A stretch of 25,120 nucleotides of DNA from DTBU01 sp964568845 (GTDB lineage: Archaea > Thermoproteota > CALKCG01 > B24), in NCBI GenBank assembly GCA_964568845.1, contig CAZMSC010000021.1:1-25120 (forward strand), in the 5' to 3' direction. Below the pieces are notes generated by a model, which ran no database searches, was not told where the DNA came from, and worked only from the letters and a program-made list of their open reading frames with translations. This document shows, piece after piece, positions 14,646-22,342 of this stretch (position 1 is its first letter; every line of letters starts with the position of its first letter). Position numbers and translations under genes: made by a program.

Positions 14646-16435
14646 TCCTTTTCCTCGGGAGGAGTTTGAGTTTGCTCTATCTTTTTAAGTTGACGCTTGT
14701 ACATTTCGGTTATTTCAGAGACTGTCGTAGAATCTTCAGGAGACTTATCATCTCTAAATCTTACAAGTCTCGGAAATCTTATAGCTAGGCCTGAACCGGG
14801 CCTTATAGTATCCATGCCGCAGGTGTGCATAGGGCTTAGAGTAATCTCATCTCCTATCACTTCTAATACGACAGCTGGTGTGAACCAGTAGTCGGCCTTC
14901 ATTATAGTTTTAACCCTGGGATGCGGCTCCCTTCTCAAATATTGTTTAAATGTTTCTGGAAGCTTGGCTAGATCTTCATCTGTGAAACCGCTACCTAGTT
15001 TGCATACAGTCTCAAATACGTCTTCATCCGGGTTGTATGCAGCCATGAGGAGGGCACCGTAGGTTCCAGCCCTCTTACCTTTACCTGCAAAAGCTCCAAC
15101 AACCGTTAAATCTACGGTATCTGTCATCTCAGACCTGTAGCTTCTCTTCCACTTTATCCAAGCCCATCCTCTTTTACCAGCCTCATAGAGGCTATGGGGA
15201 GATTTGCATAGTAGTCCTTCACTGCCCTCTTGAACGGCCTTATGGAAAAACTTCTCAATTTCAGAGGTGTCATCTGAAACTATGTACTCCGCCAGCTTTA
15301 CCTTCGCTGTTTCTTCAACGACTGTTTTAAGTCTCTCCCTACGTTCAGAGTAGGGTTTTACAGTTAAATCTTCCCCGTTAACGTAAAGCAGGTCGAATAC
15401 AAAGTAGACAACTGGGACCTCTTCAATCATCTTCTCAACGTCGTATTTACGTCCCCTTCTATGTGCAACTACTTGGAAAGGTAGAAGCTCACCTGTATGA
15501 GCGTCTACTGGAACGCATTCGCCGTCTAAAATAGCCTCCTTAGCTTTAACAGCCCCTCTGAGAGCCTCAACTACGTCTGGAAACTGCTCAGTGAGGTTTT
15601 CCTGTCTTCTTGAGAACAGTATTACCTCGCTGGGTGAAACGTGGGCCTGAATCCTTAAACCGTCATACTTATACTCGGCGTAACATTCTCCACCTATTTT
15701 CTCCAAGATCTCCTCTATGGTTGAAAGCCTCTCAGCCAGCTGGGGCTTTATAGGCCTACCTATGGTCACCTTGAAGTTTTTAATTGCTTCAATACCTCCC
15801 TCTGCCAGTGTTTTGGCCACAAGCCCTATGTCGCTGGATAGGTTGTAGGCTCTCTCTATCATCTCTCTGTAGTCTTTGCTTCCGCAGAAGGTTATGGCTA
15901 ATGCGTCTAAAATTGTCATATCGGCTATTCCAAGCCTAAGCCTTCCTTGAGCTATTCTAAGAATATACTTGGCCTCTTTAGGCTCAGCGTTTGTTAAAAG
16001 CCCGGCTAGATATTTGATTTTAAGCTCCTGAGCACCTTTACCCGTAGCTCTACATATCTTCTCTAGAGTACTGTAAACCCTGTCGACCGTGAGGGGTTCT
16101 TTGAAAAATAGGGTTCTAGATTTGCGGTTTGAGAATATGTTTTCACCAGTCTGACCGAGGTCGCCAGTCTTTTTCAAGTCTTCGATTATAACATCTTCCT
16201 TAACACCCGTTGCCAGTGATAGAGCTCTTACAGCTAACTTTTCAGCCAACCCCAGCTCCAAACCTATGAAAGGTGGATATATCTCTCCCAAAGTTAGAAA
16301 AACTACTTTATCTATATCTCTGCTAGGTGTTTCTTTGAAGAGCGCCACTAGGCTATCCGTCATCTCAAGCCTTTTAGTAGTCGATTCGAGGTTTTCGAAA
16401 ACCTCTACAAGCTTTCTAAACAACATCTTCCTCAT
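14642..16435 (-). CDS. lig: ATP-dependent DNA ligase (archaeal replicative type)
   Basis: 597 residues, the usual length for archaeal Lig1. The N-terminal helical DNA-binding domain (1-about 225) includes RIAQGRLRLGIADMTILDAL. The adenylation domain carries motif I as EYKYDGLRIQ with the AMP-accepting K256, then RRQENLTEQFPDVV, ILDGECV, FDLLYVNGEDL, EGLLCKSP and WIKWKRSY. The OB domain follows with the GFTDEDLAKL and PAVVLEV segments; the tail QTQTPPEEKE is low complexity, where a PCNA-interacting motif would be variable. It seals nicks in Okazaki fragments and repair. ATG 16435 is chosen; a second ATG nine bases on has a gagga motif before it. It is divergent from a KaiC-like ATPase and overlaps a radical SAM gene downstream. 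Confidence 0.95.
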   Translation of the reverse strand: MRKMLFRKLVEVFENLESTTKRLEMTDSLVALFKETPSRDIDKVVFLTLGEIYPPFIGLELGLAEKLAVRALSLATGVKEDVIIEDLKKTGDLGQTGENIFSNRKSRTLFFKEPLTVDRVYSTLEKICRATGKGAQELKIKYLAGLLTNAEPKEAKYILRIAQGRLRLGIADMTILDALAITFCGSKDYREMIERAYNLSSDIGLVAKTLAEGGIEAIKNFKVTIGRPIKPQLAERLSTIEEILEKIGGECYAEYKYDGLRIQAHVSPSEVILFSRRQENLTEQFPDVVEALRGAVKAKEAILDGECVPVDAHTGELLPFQVVAHRRGRKYDVEKMIEEVPVVYFVFDLLYVNGEDLTVKPYSERRERLKTVVEETAKVKLAEYIVSDDTSEIEKFFHKAVQEGSEGLLCKSPHSLYEAGKRGWAWIKWKRSYRSEMTDTVDLTVVGAFAGKGKRAGTYGALLMAAYNPDEDVFETVCKLGSGFTDEDLAKLPETFKQYLRREPHPRVKTIMKADYWFTPAVVLEVIGDEITLSPMHTCGMDTIRPGSGLAIRFPRLVRFRDDKSPEDSTTVSEITEMYKRQLKKIEQTQTPPEEKE

Positions 16436-16570
16436 AAAGGGGAAGATTGCTTCAAGTTCTTAAACTTTAGCGAGTAGCTCTTCAACAATTTAAACGCATC
16501 AAAACTGACTTTTTAACACGTGACTTTAAACAACAGCTTTTAAAGCAAGTCTACCGATGGAGTACAGTTA

Positions 16571-16586
16571 AGACTTATCTTAAAGG
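16571..16586 (+). promoter_or_regulatory. TATA-like promoter of the KaiC-like gene
   Basis: Agacttatcttaaagg lies 28 bases before ATG 16607. A gggtgag run directly abuts the start codon, too close for a good ribosome binding site, so a leaderless start is more likely. The 171-bp region between this gene and the ligase must also hold the ligase promoter; several tttaaa motifs are present but none stands out. Confidence 0.35.
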
Positions 16587-16606
16587 ACACTATACTTTAG
16601 GGTGAG

Positions 16607-17425
16607 ATGTCTACTCCAGGGCTATCAAGTCTAAGCCGTGTTGAGAGGCTTTCGACTGGAGTAGAGGCTTTGGATGCTTTGCTTGCCGGTGGGATCCCCA
16701 GGGGCTTCCTAGTGGCGGTTACGGGTGAACCTGGTACTGGTAAAACAGTCCTCTGCATACACTTCGTAGCCCAAGGGGTTAAGGCGGGAGATAAATGCAT
16801 ATACGTGACCACCGAAGAAGCGAGAGAATCCATAGTGAGGCAGGCGGCACAGTTCGGTATAGACTTTAAAACGGCTATTGAATCAGATAAGCTGATAATC
16901 GTAGACGCTTTAATGTCTACTGAAGACCCCTGGTCTCTTAAAACCCTAGACGTTGAAGAGCTTGTGAATAAGGTTGTTGAAGCTAAACGTAAGCTCAGCT
17001 ACGGTAGGGCTAGGCTCGTATTAGACTCTATGTCTGCCTTCTGGCTGGATAAACCCGCTATGGCTAGAAGGTACAGCTACTATATTAAGAAGGTCTTATC
17101 CAAGTGGGATTTTACAATACTGGCCACTTCTCAATACGCCGTTACGACCGCTGAAAGTTTCGGATGGGGTATTGAGCATGTAGCCGATGGTATAATAAGG
17201 TTTAGAAGAAGCGTCAAAGGAGGAGTACTGAGACGGTATATTCTGATAGAGAAGATGAGGCATACCCCCCACAGCTTAAACCTATATGAAATAAGCATAC
17301 TTGACGGTAGAGGTTTGGTCATATTAGGTCCTACTGTAGAGAGGAAGGAGGACACAGTTCTCCCCAGGAAAGTGGCTGAAAGGGTTCTCAAAGCTAAGAA
17401 GTCTAGGGAGGGGGAAATCCCATAG
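16607..17425 (+). CDS. KaiC/RadA-superfamily ATPase (single-domain)
   Basis: 272 residues. After RLSTGVEALDALLAGGIPRG, the KaiC N-terminal signature, comes Walker A GEPGTGKT (40-47), then TTEEARESIVRQAAQFG and Walker B LVLDS with D140. It is one RecA-fold domain, as in archaeal KaiC-like and GvpD/FlaH-related proteins, not the two-domain cyanobacterial clock protein. Archaeal KaiC-like proteins act in signalling, motility (FlaH) or recombination control; which applies here cannot be read. The C-terminus is basic (ERVLKAKKSREGE). It is divergent from the ligase gene and its stop is only 13 bases from a transposon right-end relic. Confidence 0.85.
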   Translation: MSTPGLSSLSRVERLSTGVEALDALLAGGIPRGFLVAVTGEPGTGKTVLCIHFVAQGVKAGDKCIYVTTEEARESIVRQAAQFGIDFKTAIESDKLIIVDALMSTEDPWSLKTLDVEELVNKVVEAKRKLSYGRARLVLDSMSAFWLDKPAMARRYSYYIKKVLSKWDFTILATSQYAVTTAESFGWGIEHVADGIIRFRRSVKGGVLRRYILIEKMRHTPHSLNLYEISILDGRGLVILGPTVERKEDTVLPRKVAERVLKAKKSREGEIP

Positions 17426-17438
17426 GGTTCTACTTATA

Positions 17439-17640
17439 TTGAGCCACCCATGGCTGTAAGCCCGTGGGCTTTCCTGCGTCATAGATGGCCTGCGGCGTCT
17501 CCAACTTACCACCTCCCTAGTGGTCATAGGTTTACCATAGGTTTTCAAAGCCCCTCCACCTCGTATCACCTCAGCTTTACGAAATGCGGGGCTTGAGCAG
17601 TAATTCGTGTCCGACCCAATACCTACAAGTGTAACAGGTA
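17439..17640 (-). mobile_element. Solo IS200/IS605-type right end with TnpB C-terminal/omega-RNA-like relic
   Basis: Read on the minus strand, a frame running through about 17640-17440 gives a TnpB-like tail (RKAEVIRGG, ALKTYGKPMTTREVVSW, RRRRPSMTQESPRAYSHG) of the kind produced where the omega/reRNA overlaps the tnpB 3' end. It is followed by the imperfect subterminal hairpin cccacgggct-tac-agccatggg (17447-17468) and TCAA at 17442-17439, the cleavage tetranucleotide at IS608-type right ends. No RuvC domain, TnpA or left end is present: the sequence upstream of the relic is the PadR promoter. Recognition is by pattern; a BLAST search against ISfinder would decide it. Confidence 0.6.
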
Positions 17641-17647
17641 GTAGTAA

Positions 17648-17682
17648 AGTTTTTATACCTAGATATATTTTATACATAAATA
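17648..17682 (+). promoter_or_regulatory. TATA-rich promoter of the PadR gene
   Basis: Two overlapping boxes, agtttttatacc (17648-17659) and atatattttatac (about 17663-17674), lie about 20-45 bases before TTG 17692, and no ribosome binding site is seen. PadR regulators usually repress their own promoter, so an operator is expected here; no clear palindrome is visible. Confidence 0.45.
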
Positions 17683-17691
17683 GGGATCTTC

Positions 17692-18117
17692 TTGAACGAA
17701 GAGGAAAAACACGATATAATGATTCCTAAAGAGCATCAGCATCACCACTGCCATTACCGTCCCCCACCCATACCTCCGGGACCGCTTATCGAATTTAAAG
17801 GAATCCCCCTCAAAGGACTACTTCACATGGCGATTTTAAGCGTAGTTAGATCTAAGCCAACACATGGAGGTGAAATTCAGCAGACGTTAAAAGACAAGTT
17901 TGACATAGATGTCCCCAAGCCTCTGGTCTACGGGCTTTTAAGGATCATGGAGCATCAGGGACTTCTAACTTCAACTTGGGAGATTAAGGAAAGTGGACCT
18001 GCTAAACGCGTCTACACGATAACAGAGGAGGGCTTAGACTATTTAACCATGACTTTAGACAGACTTAAGAAAGCTAGGGATATCATAGAGAGGATTATTG
18101 CCGAACTCTCTAAATAG
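17692..18117 (+). CDS. PadR-family transcriptional regulator with His-rich N-terminus
   Basis: 141 residues. The winged-helix domain (about 40-120) shows the PadR order: LLHMAILSVV, THGGEIQQTLKDKF, VPKPLVYGLLRIMEHQGLLTSTWE, GPAKRVYTITEEGLDYL, then a terminal helix used for dimerisation. Before it lies an unusual acidic then His/Pro-rich arm (EHQHHHCHYRPPPIPPGP), which could bind Ni, Zn or Co and act as a metal sensor; that is inference. PadR proteins are dimeric repressors of efflux or stress genes and of themselves. The gene is isolated, between a transposon relic and a 555-bp gene-poor region, so its target is not evident. TTG start, leaderless by position. Confidence 0.88.
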   Translation: MNEEEKHDIMIPKEHQHHHCHYRPPPIPPGPLIEFKGIPLKGLLHMAILSVVRSKPTHGGEIQQTLKDKFDIDVPKPLVYGLLRIMEHQGLLTSTWEIKESGPAKRVYTITEEGLDYLTMTLDRLKKARDIIERIIAELSK

Positions 18118-18672
18118 AATAACTCCCATATTTTTTGTCGAGATGTGTCTCACGACAGTACGAGTTGAGAGTATTGAAGTCTTCTCATCCTAATCCGGCA
18201 GATAACTTAGCCTAATAAGCTCTCTCAGAATCAGTCTTCTAACAAAACCGCTCAGCTCCTCGCCCCTTTACGCGGATTCTGAAGGGGCTTGGACCGATAA
18301 GGCTTACTGGAAGGAAGGGCATTGTCAGAGACTCCACGAAAAACTTTTATGCGATAACTCAGAAATGGAGGCTCCAGTATGCGTGAAGAGTAACGCAAAT
18401 CATGCATACAAGTGTGGGTTAAACGATTAAGCCTCTAAAGGTAAATAGCGCTCTCAGGGTGAGGTATCATTAAACCCCCATCTCTAGAATACTATATATT
18501 CACCTGCACTACAGCTGAAATATTTTTCACAGAAACTACTGTAGTAGCAACAGCTACAACTCCCCTATACTTAGAGTGAATTTACATAATTCAAGCCGAC
18601 CGTCATCAACAGGTTAGCAGAATCCTGTCAATAAAAGACAATAGTCAGAAACCGTTTAAAATTTCCTACGCG
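18118..18672. other. Gene-poor 555-bp region with several inverted repeats
   Basis: No convincing gene. Visible structure: a perfect 7-bp hairpin gcccctt/aaggggc (18262-18288); a stem gtatgcgt against acgc and atac (18377-18409) with a 9-base bulge, preceded by the TATA-like acttttatgcg; and arms actacag/ctgtagt (18508-18514, 18539-18545). A stop-free frame 18206-18430 gives a Trp/Cys/His-rich peptide but lacks a start. It could hold an uncharacterised small RNA or a worn-out mobile element. It directly precedes the AEP-like gene, so part of it is that gene's promoter (gtttaaaattt near 18654). Confidence 0.5.
18377..18409 (+). ncRNA. Candidate small structured RNA (weak)
   Basis: Gtatgcgt pairs with acgc (inner, 4 bp) and atac (outer, 4 bp), leaving an 8-base loop and a one-sided bulge. 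A TATA-like cttttatgcg lies about 30 bases upstream. Nothing identifies the family and no C/D or H/ACA boxes are complete. Confidence 0.15.
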
Positions 18673-19554
18673 ATGTTGAACCACGGCCTTTCAGGCTTAG
18701 CCTCTACACATTACGCCAAACCAGAAGTTATCAGAGAGATTTTGACATTCTCAAGAGATAGATGGGTTGCCGCATATTATACTGATGGATCTTTCCGCAG
18801 ATATGGAGATGGTGGCTTCCCCCTGATTTTGAGAAAGCTGAAGGATTTTGAGAAATTGAAGGCTTTCAGGGGGGCTACGTTGAGAACTGTTTACGCCTCA
18901 GCTAAAGTCTACCGGAGAATTAATGCTAAAGAGGATGTCTATGACGATCAAAATATCGCCGCGTGCACCCCTTCATGGGATGTAGATAACGTACTTTCAG
19001 ATTGGAGGATGACCGTAGAGGCTGCTGAAATAATCGTGGACTTTCTCAGAGACATGGGTATTGAAGAATCCCTCTACATTAAATGGTCTGGTGAAGGCTG
19101 CCACATTCACGTGCATGAAAAAGCCCTATCTGAAGAAGCTTCTTCAAAATTCAACCCTTTCGATGTAGCATACGCTGTAGTTGAATACGTGATTTTGAAA
19201 ACCTCCCCCCTCCTTGCGGAATTGACAAGTAGATCTCCAAACTTAAAGGTTGAAAACCTCATGGATCCCCAGAGGGTTTTCACATGCCCACTAAGCCTCC
19301 ATAGAGCACTTGACGTAGTATGCGTATGTATAGCCCCATCAGCCCTCAGGGATTTTAATCCAAGCTGGATAAATCCCACGACCTTTAAACACTACGATTA
19401 TTGGAAGTCTTTCAGAGAAGGGGAGCTTGACCAGTTGGCTGAAAAGGCGCTGGCGGTTGTAGGGCCGTACCCGGCTAGAAGACGTAAAACTCGGAAACAT
19501 CCGCCTCTAGATAGACAAATAACCGATACATTAAAGAGGCTTGAAAAACTTTAA
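18673..19554 (+). CDS. Archaeo-eukaryotic primase (AEP) superfamily protein, PriS/PrimPol-like
   Basis: 293 residues with the AEP catalytic signature in order: motif I PSWDVD with D103 and D105 (metal-binding DxD), motif II SGEGCHIHVH (139-148; the SxH-type nucleotide-binding motif), and motif III LMDPQRVFTCPLSLHR with D198. The last resembles the 'D-x-x-R-x-x-x-x-P-x-S-L-H' end of stand-alone primase-polymerases. AEPs make RNA or DNA primers, or fill gaps in repair. It is not the replicative PriS by pattern (no PriL partner is nearby) but an archaeal paralogue of unknown function. The basic tail (RRRKTRKH) could bind DNA. A TATA-like run lies close to the start, so the true start may be slightly downstream of ATG 18673. 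The nearby ligase and KaiC gene may be only coincidental neighbours. Confidence 0.7.
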   Translation: MLNHGLSGLASTHYAKPEVIREILTFSRDRWVAAYYTDGSFRRYGDGGFPLILRKLKDFEKLKAFRGATLRTVYASAKVYRRINAKEDVYDDQNIAACTPSWDVDNVLSDWRMTVEAAEIIVDFLRDMGIEESLYIKWSGEGCHIHVHEKALSEEASSKFNPFDVAYAVVEYVILKTSPLLAELTSRSPNLKVENLMDPQRVFTCPLSLHRALDVVCVCIAPSALRDFNPSWINPTTFKHYDYWKSFREGELDQLAEKALAVVGPYPARRRKTRKHPPLDRQITDTLKRLEKL

Positions 19555-19579
19555 ACCCTCCCCATGTAGACTCTAATGT

Positions 19580-20722
19580 GTGATCAGCTCCTTCATGTTC
19601 TACACCCCGGCTAGAATAGTATTCGGTAGAGGTAGGCTTCAGGAGCTGGGGAGCTACGTAAATCGATTAGGTGATAAGGTTCTACTTGTGACTGGTAGAA
19701 CATTCGCAAGGAAACACGGATACATAGAGCTGTTAACCTCCAATATGGAGAGTGCAGGTGTTAAAGTCTTCGTCTTCGACAAGGTTGAAGAAAACCCATC
19801 GATTGAAACCGTGGAATCTGGCTCATCCCTCGGTAGAAGTTTAAACGTCGACATAGTAGTCGGTTTTGGAGGTGGAAGCGCTATGGATGCCGCTAAAGCC
19901 ATAGCACTACTATCAGCTAAAGGTGGAAGTATAAGAGACTACATCCACCCTTATGTCGTTGAGGATGAAATTCTCCCAATAATCGCAATACCTACAACCT
20001 GTGGAACCGGTAGTGAAGTCACAAGATACGCCCTCCTATCGGATTTAACGGCTAAGAGAAAGGTCGTGGTTGCTGGTTATCCTCTTATTCCTAAAATCGC
20101 AATAATAGACCCGGACGTGCTTAAACACCTACCTGTAAATTTAACCATATATACGGCTTTAGACGCGTTCTCCCACTCCATTGAAGCCTACTGGTCTAAA
20201 TCCTCTCAACCGCTTTCAGACATGTTCGCTTTAGAGTCTATGAAGATCATTTTAAGAGATTTAAGGGAAGCTTCATACAAGCCGGAGGCCCGCGATAGTC
20301 TACATTATGCAAGCCTCTTGGGAGGATTAGCTATAAACTGTGCTGGAACCACCGTCATTCATGGGTTAGGCTACTACCTCACAACACATCATGGAATCCA
20401 CCATGGCTTAGCCAACTCAATATTCCTACCGTTAGCAGTAAAGTTTAATGCTCCTGAAATACCGGATAAAATCCTCCAACTTATAGGCCATCTGGGCTTT
20501 GAATGCGAAAACCTCAATGAGGCAGTAAATAAACTGGTTGAAAAAATCGTGAAACTTGAAACTGAGCTTGAGGTTCCTACAAACCTTAGAGACCTCGGCG
20601 TTAGAAGAGATGAAATAGATATCTTCGTAGCCAATACTATGCAGTATAGGCGCAACCTTGAAAACAATCCTAGAACTGTATCAGAGGAGGATGTACGTAG
20701 ATTTTTCACGGATGCTTTTTAG
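19580..20722 (+). CDS. Iron-containing alcohol dehydrogenase
   Basis: 380 residues, the family length. NAD(P)-binding is shown by GGGSAMDAAKA (97-107). Metal ligands are D195 and H199 (ALDAFSHSIEA), H261 (TTVIHGLGY) and H275 (HHGLANS), the four positions that hold Fe(II) in FucO-like enzymes. It interconverts primary alcohols or diols and aldehydes; substrate range is not readable. A role in disposing of reducing power or in lactaldehyde/sugar-alcohol metabolism would suit the glycosidases nearby, but that is inference. The start is GTG 19580, 25 bp behind the AEP-like gene, so they may be co-transcribed. Confidence 0.92.
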   Translation: MISSFMFYTPARIVFGRGRLQELGSYVNRLGDKVLLVTGRTFARKHGYIELLTSNMESAGVKVFVFDKVEENPSIETVESGSSLGRSLNVDIVVGFGGGSAMDAAKAIALLSAKGGSIRDYIHPYVVEDEILPIIAIPTTCGTGSEVTRYALLSDLTAKRKVVVAGYPLIPKIAIIDPDVLKHLPVNLTIYTALDAFSHSIEAYWSKSSQPLSDMFALESMKIILRDLREASYKPEARDSLHYASLLGGLAINCAGTTVIHGLGYYLTTHHGIHHGLANSIFLPLAVKFNAPEIPDKILQLIGHLGFECENLNEAVNKLVEKIVKLETELEVPTNLRDLGVRRDEIDIFVANTMQYRRNLENNPRTVSEEDVRRFFTDAF

Positions 20723-20769
20723 AAACTTTAAATATAAGTCGTATATCTCAATCTAGATGCTGAGCCGTT

Positions 20770-21078
20770 ATGGTTCAAAAAGCCAGAATAAAACTCGCAT
20801 CTACAGATTTGAAAAAGCTAGACGAGGTTTGCAGTGAGATTAAAGATATAGCTGAGAAAACGGGCATTAAAGTATCAGGCCCCATATTCCTTCCAACTAA
20901 AAAGCTCAAGGTTGTTACACGTAAGTCTCCATGCGGAGAAGGGAGTGAAACGTTCGATAAATGGATCATGAAGATTCATAAACGGCTCTTCTACATAACC
21001 GCCGATGAAAGATTTGTTCGAAGACTTATGAGGGTTAGAATACCAGACGATGTATACGTAGAGGTACGTATCTCGTAA
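20770..21078 (+). CDS. rps10: Ribosomal protein uS10
   Basis: 102 residues, 30S head protein. Family segments are all present: QKARIKLASTD at the N-terminus, GPIFLPTKKLKVVTRKSPCGEG with the loop that reaches into the ribosome, KWIMKIHKRLF and the C-terminal RIPDDVYVEVRIS. In most archaea rps10 follows the EF-1A gene; here its upstream neighbour is an alcohol dehydrogenase and the downstream one a DUF362 protein, so this is a solitary copy by context. ATG 20770 has no ribosome binding site but a TATA-like element is present upstream (20727-20750). Confidence 0.97.
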   Translation: MVQKARIKLASTDLKKLDEVCSEIKDIAEKTGIKVSGPIFLPTKKLKVVTRKSPCGEGSETFDKWIMKIHKRLFYITADERFVRRLMRVRIPDDVYVEVRIS

Positions 21079-21126
21079 ATTCTGTATCCTAAGCCTTAAA
21101 TAGCGTCATACCTTCTTCTGGTAATT

Positions 21127-22287
21127 GTGGTGGCTAAAGTTTACTTCAGCCCTTCTAGAGCTAAGAAGGAGGAGGAATCTCTAGTCCATAAGATTAAACG
21201 AGTTTTCAGAGAAGCGGAATTAGGCTCTACGATCGGTAAAGGAGATATCGTAGCCGTCAAAATTCACATAGGAGAGAGGTACGGCCACACCTATGTAAGA
21301 CCTAAACACGTGAGAACCGTAGTAGAATTGATTAAGGAGCTTGGCGCCTCACCCTTTGTAACAGATACAACTGGTTTAGACTTGACTTCAAGCCGAGGAA
21401 ACACGTTAAAGTGTATTGAAGTGGCCGCTCTCAACGGTTTAACTAAGGAGACGGTCGACGCACCTATAATAATAGCAGATGGCTTGAAAGGGCTTGAAGG
21501 AGTTAAAGTGAAAGTTGACGGTCTAGTTTTAAAGGAGATATACTTACCTCCGGTTTTAGCAGAAGCAGATGTTTTGATATCGTTGGCCCACGTTAAAGGG
21601 CATCCTAGAACCGGGTTAGGTGGAGCTATAAAAAACATAGCCGTTGGTTGTGTCAATAAGACAACTAAAGCTCTAATACATTTGAAGAACCCTCCCTACG
21701 TTAAAGAGGATAAGTGTAATGGGTGTGGCTTATGCGTTAAATTCTGTCCAAAGGGTGCGATTACTATAATAGACGGTAAAGCACTCATAGATCATGAAAA
21801 TTGTCTATTGGGCTGTGGATGCTGGAGTATATGTCCTGAAGGTGCTATTTCAGGTTTTCGTGAAAGACACAGAACTCAAATAGAATTTGGTCTCGCTGTG
21901 GCGGATGCAGCATATGGAGTGGTTAAATATTTTACACCTGGCAAAGTCGGCTTCATAAATTTGGCATACGATATAACCCCACACTGCGATTGTTTTACAT
22001 ACAGTGATATTCCCATGGTTCCAGACTTAGGGGTTTTGGCGTCAAAAGACCCTGTGGCGATAGATAAAGCATCTATAGACCTTATTAGAGACTCTCCTGG
22101 AATACCGGGCTCAGCGGCTGAAGAATTGAAAATCATGAGCATAGGAGTAGATAAATTCGATCAGATAAACCTCTGGGAGCCGTTGAACTTCGCCCGTAAA
22201 GATGGAGAGCCCGTCCCCTACGTAGTGTTAGAGGCGTCTTCAAAGCTTGGATTAGGCAGTCTTCAGTACGATCTAATCCGCGTATAG
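21127..22287 (+). CDS. DUF362 protein with two 4Fe-4S cluster motifs
   Basis: 386 residues. A DUF362 domain (about residues 1-190, and again in the C-terminal part) with VAVKIHIGERYGHTYVRP, TGLDLTSSRGN and SLAHVKGHPRTGLGGAIKNIAVG is split by a ferredoxin-like insertion carrying CNGCGLCVKFCP and CLLGCGCWSICP. The second motif departs from a plain CxxCxxCxxxCP repeat, so cluster 2 may be altered. COG2768 members are uncharacterised iron-sulfur proteins common in strict anaerobes. GTG 21127 is followed at once by another GTG, and either may be used. A TATA-like agccttaaatagcg lies about 27-35 bases upstream. It is followed 55 bp later by the GH116 gene. Confidence 0.85.
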   Translation: MVAKVYFSPSRAKKEEESLVHKIKRVFREAELGSTIGKGDIVAVKIHIGERYGHTYVRPKHVRTVVELIKELGASPFVTDTTGLDLTSSRGNTLKCIEVAALNGLTKETVDAPIIIADGLKGLEGVKVKVDGLVLKEIYLPPVLAEADVLISLAHVKGHPRTGLGGAIKNIAVGCVNKTTKALIHLKNPPYVKEDKCNGCGLCVKFCPKGAITIIDGKALIDHENCLLGCGCWSICPEGAISGFRERHRTQIEFGLAVADAAYGVVKYFTPGKVGFINLAYDITPHCDCFTYSDIPMVPDLGVLASKDPVAIDKASIDLIRDSPGIPGSAAEELKIMSIGVDKFDQINLWEPLNFARKDGEPVPYVVLEASSKLGLGSLQYDLIRV

Positions 22288-22342
22288 CCTTAGGAAAAAT
22301 TTTTTCACACCCACTCGCTCAATATTTTAACGGTATATTCTT

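Noticed and set aside
18290..18320. Possible SRP RNA helix 8-like ggaaggaag
   Set aside because: The rest of the SRP RNA (paired GTGACC-type motif, long GC-rich helices) is missing.
18206..18430. Stop-free frame with Trp/Cys/His-rich peptide in the gene-poor region
   Set aside because: No start codon near its 5' end, no ribosome binding site and no family resemblance; a 75-codon open frame can arise by chance.
14642..19554. Archaeal NHEJ cassette (ligase plus AEP polymerase)
   Set aside because: The ligase is the full-length replicative type, the AEP gene is 2.2 kb away on the other strand, and no Ku or phosphoesterase gene is present.
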